Counted from the first letter of the stretch, positions 28,076 through 38,065 are shown. The stretch is 64,000 bases of DNA from an uncultured Candidatus Nemicrothrix sp. (GCA_903867185.1 CAIPQK010000171.1:21428-85427), one strand, 5' to 3'. The notes: generated from the sequence alone by a model not told the origin. Made by a program: numbers and translations.

Positions 28076-28618
28076 ATGAGCCTTGCACCCATCAACCCAG
28101 GAACTCCAGACCCTGCATCGCTTGCCGATCGCCAGGCAATCAGCGATGTCCTCCTCGCCTATTGCCGGGGCATTGATCGCTTGGACCGTGAACTCGTCGC
28201 CAGTTGCTTCCACAGCGATGCCACCGACACCCACGGATCATTTCAAGGAACAATCGGCGAATTCATCGACTGGGCCTTCGGCCTTTTAACCAAGTACGAC
28301 GCCACGATGCATATGGTCGCCAACCACCTCGCAACCATCCACGGCGATGCTGCCGTCGCCGAAACCTACGGAATTGCCTACCACCGCTCTTCTGAGCCTG
28401 ACCCGCGCCGTAATCTCACCGTTGGCTTCCGCTATCTCGACCGACTCGAACGACGAGAAAACGGGCCGTGGCGAATCGCTCGGCGCATCGCGACCACAGA
28501 ATGGGTCAACGCCCCCGGTGCCGGTTCTGAGTGGCCGATTCCGGCAGACTCCGCTGTAGGAAAACGCGATCACACCGATCCGCTCTATCAGTTGCTAGAA
28601 GATCTCACGAACGATTAG
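28076..28618 (+). CDS. SnoaL-like / NTF2 family protein
   Basis: AISDVLLAYCRGIDRLDRELVASCFHSDATDTHGSFQGTIGEF. Confidence 0.82.
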   Translation: MSLAPINPGTPDPASLADRQAISDVLLAYCRGIDRLDRELVASCFHSDATDTHGSFQGTIGEFIDWAFGLLTKYDATMHMVANHLATIHGDAAVAETYGIAYHRSSEPDPRRNLTVGFRYLDRLERRENGPWRIARRIATTEWVNAPGAGSEWPIPADSAVGKRDHTDPLYQLLEDLTND

Positions 28619-28663
28619 TCACAATGCGATGGCTCCAGCCCATCGCACACCCCAGGGAGAACC

Positions 28664-29599
28664 ATGCGCGCAGTTCGTTGTCCAGAAGGAATACCAACCG
28701 TTGTCGATGTTCCTGAGCCGACAGGCGACGGAGTACTTGTCACGGTGGCGTCGGCCGGAATTTGTGGTTCCGACCTTCACCTCTTGAGTTTCAGTCTTCC
28801 TGCCACGTTTGGACACGAGTTCGCCGGCACGCTCGCCGACGGCACCCCTGTAGCGGTTGAACCGATTGATCCCTGCCACGTGTGCGATGCCTGCATCGAC
28901 GGCAACACGCAACTCTGCGTCCGCGGACCATCGATGGCGTTCGGAGTTGGACGCGATGGAGGCATGGCCGAGAAGGTTCTCGTGCCCACGTCATCGATTG
29001 CACGACTTCCGGTCGGAGTCGAAGCATCGAATGGCTGCCTGGTGGAACCTCTTGCGGTTGCCGTCCATGGTGTCCGACGCGGAAACATTCGTGGCAGCCA
29101 CCGCGTCGCCGTCATTGGTGGCGGAACAATCGGACAAACCGCACTCGTCGTTGCTCAGCAAACAGGCGCAAAGGTCGACCTCTCCGCTCGCCATGAACGT
29201 CAGATCGAAGCCGCCACTCGCCTTGGGGCTGGTTCTCTCGACGGAAACGGCTACGACGTCGTCATCGAAGCGGCAGGGACTGCATCGGCACTCGCAGAGG
29301 CCGCTGACCGCTGCCGGCCCGGCGGAACCATCGTTTTGTTGGGCAGTTACTGGGACGGAACCGTCGAGATGCCAGGCATGGCCATCGGCATGAAAGAGCT
29401 CACGCTTGTTCCTGCTGTCATGTACGGCCGCAGCGGGCCTTCACGCGATGTCGACGTGGCCGCCACGATCCTTGCCCAGCGGCCCGAGATATCCGACATC
29501 ATCGTCACGCATCGATTCCCACTCGATGCAGCAGCAGAAGCATTTGCGGTTGCTGCCGATCGATCGGCTGGCGCCATCAAGGTTGTCCTCGAACCCTGA
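28664..29599 (+). CDS. Zinc-binding alcohol dehydrogenase (MDR superfamily)
   Basis: SAGICGSDLHLLSF, FGHEFAGTLADG, CHVCDACIDGNTQLC structural-zinc-like cysteines, GGGTIGQ. Confidence 0.9.
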   Translation: MRAVRCPEGIPTVVDVPEPTGDGVLVTVASAGICGSDLHLLSFSLPATFGHEFAGTLADGTPVAVEPIDPCHVCDACIDGNTQLCVRGPSMAFGVGRDGGMAEKVLVPTSSIARLPVGVEASNGCLVEPLAVAVHGVRRGNIRGSHRVAVIGGGTIGQTALVVAQQTGAKVDLSARHERQIEAATRLGAGSLDGNGYDVVIEAAGTASALAEAADRCRPGGTIVLLGSYWDGTVEMPGMAIGMKELTLVPAVMYGRSGPSRDVDVAATILAQRPEISDIIVTHRFPLDAAAEAFAVAADRSAGAIKVVLEP

Positions 29600-29614
29600 T
29601 CACACAGGTCGTCG

Positions 29615-29866
29615 TTACTTATTTGCCTCGCGTACGACGGCCATTAATTCAGTGATGGACGGATTCACGAGAATCTCATCGCCAACCAACACGCTCGGAA
29701 CGGTTTCGCTTCCGATGCGTTGATTCAAAAGCGCGCGCGCTTCATCGTCTTCCCAGATGTTGCGCAATTCAACTTCGAGCCCGTGTTGTTCGATGCCCGA
29801 AAACAACATGCGACAAAACGGGCAATGGGGTCGCCAGAGAACAACCGGAATGATCGGGTCGGCCAT
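29615..29866 (-). CDS. Glutaredoxin / mycoredoxin-like protein
   Basis: VVLWRPHCPFCRMLFSGIEQHGLEVELRNIWEDDEARALLNQRIGSETVPSVLVGDEILVNPS. Confidence 0.82.
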   Translation of the reverse strand: MADPIIPVVLWRPHCPFCRMLFSGIEQHGLEVELRNIWEDDEARALLNQRIGSETVPSVLVGDEILVNPSITELMAVVREANK

Positions 29867-29873
29867 GGAGAAC

Positions 29874-30530
29874 TCAGTCGAACGAAAGTGGATCGCGCAG
29901 CGAACGCTTGAGTTCAGCGAAACCTGGCGTGCGCGCAAGGGTCTGCACCGCGTCCCAGAGTTCAACCGCAGCAGCGCCGCGAGGAATCGAAGAAATCACG
30001 GGACCGAACAACGAGGCTTCGCGATCGGTGCCTGGAGCAAACGTAAGGATCGGCGTTCCGACGTCACGACCAGTGCGGCTGAGTGAGAGTTCGGTTTCTT
30101 CGCGAAGAAGCACATCCCACGACTCGTCATCAGCGGCAGCAGCCAGTGACGCATTAAGCCCAGCAGCAGCGACAACCTCGGCAACGAGATTCTCAGGGAT
30201 TGGCTCGCCACCGAACACGGCCACAGAAACGCCGTCGTGATGCATGCGTTCACCGGCAGCGGTGTAGAGCGCAGCCACTGCGTCATTGCCACCCTCAGCA
30301 CGTGCCGCTGCAGCTACACGCAGCAGACGGCGTCCAAGCCCATGCAACGACGGATAGGCCGGCGGAAACTTTGAGTAATCAGTGTCTTCGTTGACGATCG
30401 CCAATGCGATGAACTTCCATTCGATCGAAACGTCACGTTGTTGCGCGACCTCAACCACCCAACGGCTGGTGACCCAGGCAAATGGGCAGATGGGATCGAA
30501 AAAGAATTCAAGATCAGAAGAAGAAGCCAT
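29874..30530 (-). CDS. DsbA family protein, Rv2466c-like
   Basis: LEFFFDPICPFAWVTSRWV, VGTPILTF, FGPVISSIPRGAAAVELWDAVQTLARTPGFAELKRS. Confidence 0.8.
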   Translation of the reverse strand: MASSSDLEFFFDPICPFAWVTSRWVVEVAQQRDVSIEWKFIALAIVNEDTDYSKFPPAYPSLHGLGRRLLRVAAAARAEGGNDAVAALYTAAGERMHHDGVSVAVFGGEPIPENLVAEVVAAAGLNASLAAAADDESWDVLLREETELSLSRTGRDVGTPILTFAPGTDREASLFGPVISSIPRGAAAVELWDAVQTLARTPGFAELKRSLRDPLSFD

Positions 30531-30576
30531 AACGACACGATAGGTCGGCATTCGCTCTTCCGTCAGACCAATAGTT

Positions 30577-30921
30577 TTAGAATGCTGACTCGATCACAGT
30601 CACTTCCCTGCCAACCACACAGGCCACGTCGAAGCGCAGTGAGCCAGCAACCACGCCACAGGCGTTGAGCCACATCAGTGACAGCTTTCGTAATCGTGCT
30701 TGTTTCGCCGGTGTCACCGCTGCAGCGGGTGAACCGTAAGCGTCGCTTGAACGAGTCTTGACCTCACAGAACACCACCAACCGATCACGTACGAGCACGA
30801 GGTCTATTTCACCCTCTCGGCAACGCCAGTTGCGATCGACAACGACATAGCCGCGTTGCTCGTACCACCGTGCGGTCAAGTTTTCGCCGTGGGACCCGAG
30901 AGCCCGACGACCGGCGGTCAA
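30577..30921 (-). CDS. YraN family protein (UPF0102)
   Basis: ALGSHGENLTARWYEQRGYVVVDRNWRCREGEIDLVLVRDRLVVFCEVKTRSS; probable TTG start at 30921. Confidence 0.88.
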   Translation of the reverse strand: MTAGRRALGSHGENLTARWYEQRGYVVVDRNWRCREGEIDLVLVRDRLVVFCEVKTRSSDAYGSPAAAVTPAKQARLRKLSLMWLNACGVVAGSLRFDVACVVGREVTVIESAF

Positions 30922-30934
30922 CCGAGTTGGACCT

Positions 30935-31237
30935 TCACGGGAGTCGCAGCTCTTCGCGTGGCAACTCTTCGATATTGACGTCTTTGAATGTGACCACTCG
31001 GACGTGAGAAACGAATCGGTTCTGTCTGTACATATCCCAAACCCACGCGTCACGAAGTTCGATCTCAACCCGAGAGCGACCGTTTTCATTCACAACGCTC
31101 TGATTGACCTCGTTCGCCAAGTAGAACCGTCGCTCAGTTTCAACAACGAACCGGAACATGGGACAGACATCTTTGTACTCGCGGTAAAGCTGCAATTCGA
31201 CGTCGGACTCGTACTCTTCGAGATCCTCAGCACTCAT
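30935..31237 (-). CDS. DUF2469 domain-containing protein
   Basis: MSAEDLEEYESDVELQLYREYKDVCPMFRFVVETERRFYLAN typical of the actinobacterial family, next to yraN. Confidence 0.92.
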   Translation of the reverse strand: MSAEDLEEYESDVELQLYREYKDVCPMFRFVVETERRFYLANEVNQSVVNENGRSRVEIELRDAWVWDMYRQNRFVSHVRVVTFKDVNIEELPREELRLP

Positions 31238-31310
31238 GAGCAACTCCCACCGAAAGAAATGCGACCAGCGTTGGTCACGGCTGACCAGTGGCCAGCGCGA
31301 GGCGCGACAC

Positions 31311-31655
31311 TCAGTCGCGCTTCTCCTTGATCTTGGCAGCCTTGCCGACACGATCACGCAAGTAATAGAGCTTGGCTCGACGAACATCGCCTCGGCTCAC
31401 AACTTCGATCTTGGCCACGATTGGGGAATGAATCGGGAAGGTGCGCTCGACGCCAACGCCGAAACTCACCTTGCGGACGGTGAAGGTCTCTTGAAGCCCA
31501 CCGCCCTGACGGCGGATAACTGCGCCCTGAAAGAGCTGCACGCGCTCGCGGGTTCCTTCGACCACTCGGACGTGGACTTTGAGCGTGTCGCCGGGGCCGA
31601 ACTGAGGCACGTCGTCGCGGAGGCTCTGGGCGTCGATGAGGTCGATGGCGTTCAT
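31311..31655 (-). CDS. rplS: 50S ribosomal protein L19
   Basis: [56 protein letters not shown]. Confidence 0.97.
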   Translation of the reverse strand: MNAIDLIDAQSLRDDVPQFGPGDTLKVHVRVVEGTRERVQLFQGAVIRRQGGGLQETFTVRKVSFGVGVERTFPIHSPIVAKIEVVSRGDVRRAKLYYLRDRVGKAAKIKEKRD

Positions 31656-31788
31656 TGAAGTGTCCTGGCTGCGATGCCCACCCGAAGGTGGGTCAAGAAG
31701 TGAAATCGGGACCGGGATCGGTAGCCCGAGGGAATGGTCATGCTAGGCGGAGCGCTCCCCGAACGGCAAAGCGCCGAATGGCCCTTAC

Positions 31789-32520
31789 TCAGGCCCGCAG
31801 GTCGGGATCAGCCAACAAGGCCTGTTCATCATCGGAAAGCCCACCGCGGGCCTCGATCAAGTCGGGCCGAGAGGCCAGCGTCCGCTCGAGGGCCCGGGCC
31901 CGACGCCATCGGGCGATTCGGCCGTGATCGCCAGAGCGCAGGACCTCAGGAACGTCCATCCCCCGAAATTCCGCCGGCTTGGTGAACTGCGGATATTCGA
32001 GCAGGCCCTCGCTAAAGGACTCATCGCCCGCTGAAGCGGAATTACCCATCACCCCAGGCACCAGCCGTCCTACGGCCTCTAGGACCACCATGGAGGCCAC
32101 CTCGCCGCCACCGAGGACGTAGTCGCCAATCGAAAGTTCCCCATCACAGAGATCTGTCCGAACTCGATCGTCAACGCCTTCGTAACGACCGCACAAAAGC
32201 GAGAACCCACCGGAGCTCGCTAAGTCCTGCGCCATGGCCTGATCGAGACGACGCCCACCGGGTCCGAGCAGGAACAGTGGTCGAGGCGGATCGGCAGCTT
32301 CGACAGAGGCATAGATCGGTTCGGGACGAAGCACCATGCCTGCTCCCCCACCAAATGGTGAGTCATCCACTGTGCGATGAACATCGGTGGTGTGTTCGCG
32401 CAAATCGTGAACGCGGACATCGAGCAGACCCTTCGCCGTCGCACGGCCCAGAAGACTTTGTCCCGCAAATCCCGACACCATGTCAGGGAAGATTGTGAAG
32501 ACGTCGATGCGCACGGGCAC
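31789..32520 (-). CDS. trmD: tRNA (guanine-N1)-methyltransferase
   Basis: IDVFTIFPDMV, LLCGRYEGVDDRV, ELSIGDYVLGGGE. Confidence 0.96.
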   Translation of the reverse strand: MPVRIDVFTIFPDMVSGFAGQSLLGRATAKGLLDVRVHDLREHTTDVHRTVDDSPFGGGAGMVLRPEPIYASVEAADPPRPLFLLGPGGRRLDQAMAQDLASSGGFSLLCGRYEGVDDRVRTDLCDGELSIGDYVLGGGEVASMVVLEAVGRLVPGVMGNSASAGDESFSEGLLEYPQFTKPAEFRGMDVPEVLRSGDHGRIARWRRARALERTLASRPDLIEARGGLSDDEQALLADPDLRA

Positions 32521-33003
32521 TTACTCCTCGTCGAGAAGTTCGAAGAGACCGTCAGGAACATCAACAACAAGGCGACCTTGCTCGTCGCGTCCTTCAAGAA
32601 AGCGCAACGGGACTAGTGCCCCCGTGTCGAGAACAAGCAGATCGCTGGCGGGGTTGTCCTGCACTGCTTGCACAACACCGCGATCGGTGCCGTCGGGCTC
32701 TACGACAGGTGACCCGATGAGTTCATGCACCCACAACGCGTCGGGATCGTCGTTTTCCAAAACTTCGGCCGAAAGTACGAGACCAGAAATTGCTTCGGCC
32801 CCTTCACGTCCGGACACACCTTCGAAGGTCACGATCCAACGATGCTGATGTGGACGTGATGCCGTGATCAGAAATTCACGATCGCCAGAAAACAGACGCG
32901 TGCCGGGAGCGACGCGACCCTTCTCGGTCGTGGTGAGAGCAACGACGACATCGCCGCGCACTCCATGCGGTTTGTCGATTCGGCCGACCTCGAGGAGGTT
33001 CAC
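32521..33003 (-). CDS. rimM: Ribosome maturation factor RimM
   Basis: LLEVGRIDKPHGVRGDVVV, PRC-barrel-like C-terminus; GTG start at 33003. Confidence 0.92.
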   Translation of the reverse strand: MNLLEVGRIDKPHGVRGDVVVALTTTEKGRVAPGTRLFSGDREFLITASRPHQHRWIVTFEGVSGREGAEAISGLVLSAEVLENDDPDALWVHELIGSPVVEPDGTDRGVVQAVQDNPASDLLVLDTGALVPLRFLEGRDEQGRLVVDVPDGLFELLDEE

Positions 33004-33007
33004 CGGA

Positions 33008-33295
33008 TCAGTCGAGGAACTCGACCTCGACATCGCCACCGTCACGGGCAGCGGCGGCGCGCACGACGGTGCGGATCGACTGCGCAACACGACCGCGCTT
33101 GCCGATGACGCGACCCATGTCGCCAGGACCAACGCGTACGTTGAGCACTGACTTACGGCCGCGAGCGTCGAGTTCGATTTCGACGGCGGAAGGATCCTCG
33201 ACGAGTTGCTGAACGACGTAGGTCAACACAGCCTTGGCTGTGGTGTAGTCGGGAGTTTCTTCCGACGCGTCGACGGTTTCGGCGACGTCGCTCAC
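33008..33295 (-). CDS. KH-domain RNA-binding protein (KhpA/YlqC-like)
   Basis: [28 protein letters not shown]; between rpsP and rimM. Confidence 0.92.
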   Translation of the reverse strand: MSDVAETVDASEETPDYTTAKAVLTYVVQQLVEDPSAVEIELDARGRKSVLNVRVGPGDMGRVIGKRGRVAQSIRTVVRAAAARDGGDVEVEFLD

Positions 33296-33555
33296 GATGC
33301 TGCGCCGGTGAACTGCTCCCAAGCGCCAGAGATCTTCAGAAGCTTCTCGACAACTTCAGTGGGCTGCGCGCCCTTCTGAAGCCAGGCAACGGCCTTGTCA
33401 TTGTCGATGGTGATCTCAGATGGCTCGGTACGAGGGTTGTAGTGACCCACGATTTCGATAAAACGGCCGTTGCGCGGCGAGCGCGCATCGGCGGCAACGA
33501 CGCGGTACGTCGGCTGCTTGGTCTTTCCCATCCGCATGAGGCGGAGCTTCACCAC
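33292..33555 (-). CDS. rpsP: 30S ribosomal protein S16
   Basis: [44 protein letters not shown] start. Confidence 0.96.
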   Translation of the reverse strand: MVKLRLMRMGKTKQPTYRVVAADARSPRNGRFIEIVGHYNPRTEPSEITIDNDKAVAWLQKGAQPTEVVEKLLKISGAWEQFTGAAS

Positions 33556-33678
33556 GAGGTTTCTCTCTTCTGCTGGTCGTGCAAGAACGGAACTGCGAAC
33601 GTTTTCGGCCGAACCCATCGGGACGGCTGAGCGGCCTTCAATCGTGGCCCGCAATGCCGTCGCGGGCAAGTTGAGAAC

Positions 33679-35181
33679 TCAGCCGAGGCCGAAGGGGTCA
33701 CTTTCGGGACCACCGGGAAGGCCGGGAAGGCGCAATCCGCCGCCCGGCTGAGCCCCGCCTAAACCGGCTTCAAAATCGGGTAATCGCAGCGGGGCCTTGC
33801 CCTTTGGGGCGACTCGACCGCCCCCGGTGGAGCGGCCACCCGGCCCCTTCGCTTTGCCTTTGGCAACTTTGCGACGTGACTTGGTGAGCCGCTTGGTTCC
33901 GGCCCCACCCATGCGCTTCATCATCTTCGACATCTCTTTGAACTGTTTGATGAGCTCGCCCACCCGAGCTGGTTCCGTACCCGAACCAGTCGCAATTCGG
34001 ACTCGACGGGACTGATCGATGAGATCGGGATCGACCCGTTCGGCCGGGGTCATTGAGCGAATGATGGCTTCGACTCGCGCGATTTCACGGTCGTCGATCT
34101 GCGCGTTCTTCACTTCTTTGGGGATGCCCGGCATCATGCCGAGTACTCCCGAAAGCGGGCCCATCTTTTTCAGTTGCTGCATCTGATCGAGAAAATCTTC
34201 GAGGGTGAATTGGCCCTCAAGTAGTCGTGTCGCCGCAGCTTCTGCCTGATCCTTTTCGAAGACTTCTTCGGCCTTTTCAATAAGCGTGAGCATGTCGCCC
34301 ATGCCCAAGATTCGACCAGCGAGACGATCCGGATGAAAGAGGTCGAAGTCGCGAAGTTTTTCACCCGTCGATGTGAACGCGATCGGACGACCGACGACTT
34401 CCTTAACACTGAGTGCCGCACCACCGCGCGCGTCACCATCGAGTTTGGTCAGGATGACGCCATCGAGTTCGAGAGTTGCATGAAATGCTTCGGCAGTGTT
34501 GACCGCGTCTTGACCAGTCATCGCATCGATGACAAGGAACGTGTAATCGGGATCGACTGCTTCTGAAATGCGACGAACTTCGTCCATCAAATCAGCGTCG
34601 ATAGCAAGCCGACCAGCAGTATCGACGATCACAATGTCGCGGCCGGTCTTACGAGCTTCAGTCAGCCCGCTTTTCGCAACCTGCACTGGATCGGTGTCCT
34701 CGGAGAAAACGGGAACTTCGATCTGGCGTCCGAGCGTGCGCAACTGCTCGACCGCTGCTGGACGTTGAAGATCGGCGCCAACGAGAAGCGGATGACGTCC
34801 TTGACTTTTGAACCATCGAGCCAACTTCGCCGAGTTTGTTGTCTTACCCGAACCCTGCAAACCCGCCATTAGGACAACAGTTGGAGGCTTTGAGTTATAG
34901 GTAATGCGAATGGTTTCGCCGCCGAGAGTGGCAGTGAGTTCATCGTTGACGATCTTGACCATCTGCTGGCCAGGATTCAGCGCTTTCGAAACTTCTTCAC
35001 CAACCGCTCGGTCGCGGATTCGCGCACAGAAATTCTTGACAACGTTGAAGTTGACGTCGGCTTCGAGGAGCGCAAGGCGGATCTCGCGCAGCGCTTCATC
35101 GACGTCGGCTTCGGAGAGTTTCCCTTTGCCCTTGAGTTTTCCGAGGACAGACTCAAACCTGTCTGAAAGTGACTCGAACAT
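33679..35181 (-). CDS. ffh: Signal recognition particle protein
   Basis: MFESLSDRFESVLGKLKGKGKLSEADVDEALREIR, GLQGSGKTTNSAKLA, Met/Gly-rich C-terminal M domain. Confidence 0.97.
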   Translation of the reverse strand: MFESLSDRFESVLGKLKGKGKLSEADVDEALREIRLALLEADVNFNVVKNFCARIRDRAVGEEVSKALNPGQQMVKIVNDELTATLGGETIRITYNSKPPTVVLMAGLQGSGKTTNSAKLARWFKSQGRHPLLVGADLQRPAAVEQLRTLGRQIEVPVFSEDTDPVQVAKSGLTEARKTGRDIVIVDTAGRLAIDADLMDEVRRISEAVDPDYTFLVIDAMTGQDAVNTAEAFHATLELDGVILTKLDGDARGGAALSVKEVVGRPIAFTSTGEKLRDFDLFHPDRLAGRILGMGDMLTLIEKAEEVFEKDQAEAAATRLLEGQFTLEDFLDQMQQLKKMGPLSGVLGMMPGIPKEVKNAQIDDREIARVEAIIRSMTPAERVDPDLIDQSRRVRIATGSGTEPARVGELIKQFKEMSKMMKRMGGAGTKRLTKSRRKVAKGKAKGPGGRSTGGGRVAPKGKAPLRLPDFEAGLGGAQPGGGLRLPGLPGGPESDPFGLG

Positions 35182-35495
35182 CAGGCTGCGACCTCGGTGT
35201 CGGCGCCATCAAACGCGAAATCGGCGTCGTGGTCATGGCCGTGATCATGGTCGTGACTGCGCGACATCAGTCCGATCTGTCGGCCGATGACAATGCCGAT
35301 CACGACTCCAACGGTGACGGCGCCAACGATTTTCCAACCAAGGGCACGCGTGACCACCGCGCTTCCCTTCACCGGCAGCGCTCCAACTTTGAACCCAGCA
35401 CGAAAGGTAAGCCCCAGTGACGCAACCAGCACCTTCATGGGAAGGGCAATTGCTCGCCACGCAATATGCACCGGAAATGTTACGAGTTTTTTCAT
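35181..35495 (-). CDS. Small membrane protein with His/Asp-rich C-terminal tail
   Basis: Open frame filling the ffh-ftsY gap with overlapping stops/starts; TM IVGAVTVGVVIGIVIG; tail RSHDHDHGHDHDADFAFDGAD. Confidence 0.7.
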   Translation of the reverse strand: MKKLVTFPVHIAWRAIALPMKVLVASLGLTFRAGFKVGALPVKGSAVVTRALGWKIVGAVTVGVVIGIVIGRQIGLMSRSHDHDHGHDHDADFAFDGADTEVAA

Positions 35496-36667
35496 GCGAA
35501 CAATGCCTCCACAAATTCATGTGCATCGAATGAAACAAGGTCTTCGGCACCTTCGCCAAGTCCGACCAACTTCACAGGAATGCCAAGCTGATCGTGAATT
35601 GCAATAACGATCCCACCCTTGGCTGATCCATCAAGTTTGGTGAGCACCACGCCCGTGAGTTCAACAGCTTCAGTGAACTGCTTGGCCTGAACCAGACCGT
35701 TCTGGCCAGTGGTCGCATCGATCACGAGAAGAACTTCGGTGACTGTCCCATCGCCCTTATCGGCAACACGACGCACCTTGCTGAGCTCTTCCATGAGGTT
35801 CACATTGTTATGAAGGCGTCCAGCAGTGTCGGCAAGAACAAGGTCAATACTGCGGGCACTTGCGGCTTCGACGCCGTCGAAAATCACAGCACTTGGGTCT
35901 CCACCCTCGTTCCCTCGAACGAATTCGGCTCCTGCGCGTTCGGCCCACATTCCAAGTTGTTCCGCGGCCGCCGCACGGAACGTATCGCCCGCCGCCATCA
36001 GAACAGTTCGACCTTCTCGTACCTCGCGAACCCCAACCTTTCCGATTGTGGTCGTCTTTCCAACCCCATTAACGCCAACAAAAAGCCACACAGTTGGGCC
36101 GGAATCACTCGAGATCTTGAGTTCGCGATCAAAGCCACTCAATCGATCGGCCATCTCATTTTTGAGCGCACCAAGAAGTTCCTCGCCATTCGAAAGACCA
36201 TCGGCTTTCACCCGCGCGCGCAGGTGATCGAGAAGTTCTTGAGTCGATCCGACACCCACATCGGCAAGGATGAGCGCCTCTTCGAGTTCATCCCACGTCT
36301 CGGCATCGATCTTTGATCGGCCTGCGATCGAACCCATTGCACCAGAAAGCGCTGCACGGGCTTTTCCGAGACGATCACGGAATCGAGGACGTTCAGCAGT
36401 CTCTTCGGCGTCCGCTTCTTCGGCGACCTCGCCTTCGGCAACAACGTCATCGACGGGAACATGGGTCGCAAGATCAGCAGCGACCTCGGCTTCGACCAGT
36501 GCAGCGCGCTCTACTTCTTCAGCAGGAACAACACGGTCGTCGACCAGAGTGCGGCGCTTCGACGGCGGTTCCAACGTCCCACGGCGATTCCGAGGGGCAA
36601 TGAATCCGAGTCCGACAATCAGGCCAAGGACGATGACGACGGCAACGATGATGAGAATCACAGTCAT
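35492..36667 (-). CDS. ftsY: Signal recognition particle receptor FtsY
   Basis: GVNGVGKTTTIGKVG, DTFRAAAAEQLGMWAERAGAEFVRG, LTKLDGSAKGG; N-terminal TM anchor and acidic A domain. Confidence 0.96.
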   Translation of the reverse strand: MTVILIIVAVVIVLGLIVGLGFIAPRNRRGTLEPPSKRRTLVDDRVVPAEEVERAALVEAEVAADLATHVPVDDVVAEGEVAEEADAEETAERPRFRDRLGKARAALSGAMGSIAGRSKIDAETWDELEEALILADVGVGSTQELLDHLRARVKADGLSNGEELLGALKNEMADRLSGFDRELKISSDSGPTVWLFVGVNGVGKTTTIGKVGVREVREGRTVLMAAGDTFRAAAAEQLGMWAERAGAEFVRGNEGGDPSAVIFDGVEAASARSIDLVLADTAGRLHNNVNLMEELSKVRRVADKGDGTVTEVLLVIDATTGQNGLVQAKQFTEAVELTGVVLTKLDGSAKGGIVIAIHDQLGIPVKLVGLGEGAEDLVSFDAHEFVEALFA

Positions 36668-36755
36668 GGGCTGGCAAGCCTAGTGGGCTGCCCTTCCGGC
36701 CCATCCGGGCGACGCGGTCCGCCCCTTGAGGCCCTCAACGCCAGCCCCAGCGCGT

Positions 36756-36782
36756 CGATGGCCGCCCTTGGAGCGGCCATCG
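36756..36782 (-). terminator. Hairpin terminator downstream of the HtrA-like gene
   Basis: CGATGGCCGC-CCTTGGA-GCGGCCATCG, 10-bp perfect stem between stop 36809 and ftsY. Confidence 0.5.
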
Positions 36783-36808
36783 ATCGAAACCCGTTGTGGT
36801 GCCGCTTG

Positions 36809-38065
36809 TTACTTCAGCGTGCCCAGCGTGACGTCGACATCGAGAACCTTGCCGTCTCGATTGATCTCAACGACAACCTTGTCGCCAGGGTTATAGCCAC
36901 TGGCCATGCCCCTTAGTTCATCAAAACTGCGCACCGGCACCCCGTCGACAGCAACGATGAGGTCGCCCGACTTAATGCCCGCCTTGTCGGCGGCGCCGCC
37001 GCTTGTGACGCTCTGGACATAAGCACCAGCGCTACCCGATGGTGTCGTGCTCGGACCACTGAGCCCGAGTCCCGCTCGAGCCACGGTCTTGCCTGCAGCA
37101 AGTTGGTCCGCAACACGCTTGGCGGTCGAGATCGGAATGGCAAAACCGATGCCAGTGTTCTCGCCCGTCTGGCTATAGATCGAAGAGTTGATGCCCATGA
37201 TCTCGGCGTTGCGATTCGCAAGCGCACCACCCGAGTTGCCGGGGTTGATGGAAGCATCGGTCTGGATCATGTTGATCACGACGCTCTTCTCATTGGGCAC
37301 CGGACGGTTCACCGCTGAAACGATGCCCGAGGTCACCGTCTGTTCAAGGCCATACGGGCTACCAACGGCAACGGCAATCTGCCCAACGTGGGGCTTCTCC
37401 TGCGCCAACTTCGCCGGCGGAGCTTGAAGGCCAGCAGCGCGAACAACCGCTATATCGGTACCGGTGTCGGCACCAAGAACCTGGCCCTTCACCGCTGTTC
37501 CGTGCGAATCGCGAACTGTCACCGTCGCCGAAGTTCCGACGACATGAGCATTAGTAATGAATAAATCGGTGTCGTATGCAACGCCAGAACCAAGGCCATC
37601 GCTGGTTTCAATCTGCACGACCGACGGACTCACTGTCGCCGCAACATAGGCAATTGGTTCTGAGCCGGGATCAATGGTGACGGCAGTCGTGGTGACTTGA
37701 CCATTGGCACTCGAGCTACGAACCACAGTCGTCTTGTTGTTATCGATGAGTGATCGAATGCCGAAGCCAAGGCCGAACAGGCCGACGACAACAACGAGAG
37801 CAACAACGAGAGCAACGACAACGCGAAGGAACGGATTCGAGCGACGCGGACCAGACGAGTTCGCAGGGCGATCCGGAGGAGGTGTCGGTGCACCGCCCCA
37901 TGCGTCGTTCGCTGGAATCGGCGCGGCTGGAATCGGCGCGACTGGCGCGGCACTTTCCCACGACGGAGGCATCGGAGCGGGCGTCCAACCACTCGGCGGC
38001 GCGGGTGGCGTCGGAGGGGACGGAGGCTGAGGTGGCATTGCGGGGGGCTGGTTATCCCAGGTCAT
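36809..38065 (-). CDS. HtrA/DegP-like trypsin-fold protease with PDZ domain, membrane anchored
   Basis: GSGVAYDTDLFITNAHVV, TDIAVVRAAGL, TDASINPGNSGGAL; C-terminal PDZ; Pro-rich cytoplasmic N-terminus. Confidence 0.93.
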   Translation of the reverse strand: MTWDNQPPAMPPQPPSPPTPPAPPSGWTPAPMPPSWESAAPVAPIPAAPIPANDAWGGAPTPPPDRPANSSGPRRSNPFLRVVVALVVALVVVVGLFGLGFGIRSLIDNNKTTVVRSSSANGQVTTTAVTIDPGSEPIAYVAATVSPSVVQIETSDGLGSGVAYDTDLFITNAHVVGTSATVTVRDSHGTAVKGQVLGADTGTDIAVVRAAGLQAPPAKLAQEKPHVGQIAVAVGSPYGLEQTVTSGIVSAVNRPVPNEKSVVINMIQTDASINPGNSGGALANRNAEIMGINSSIYSQTGENTGIGFAIPISTAKRVADQLAAGKTVARAGLGLSGPSTTPSGSAGAYVQSVTSGGAADKAGIKSGDLIVAVDGVPVRSFDELRGMASGYNPGDKVVVEINRDGKVLDVDVTLGTLK

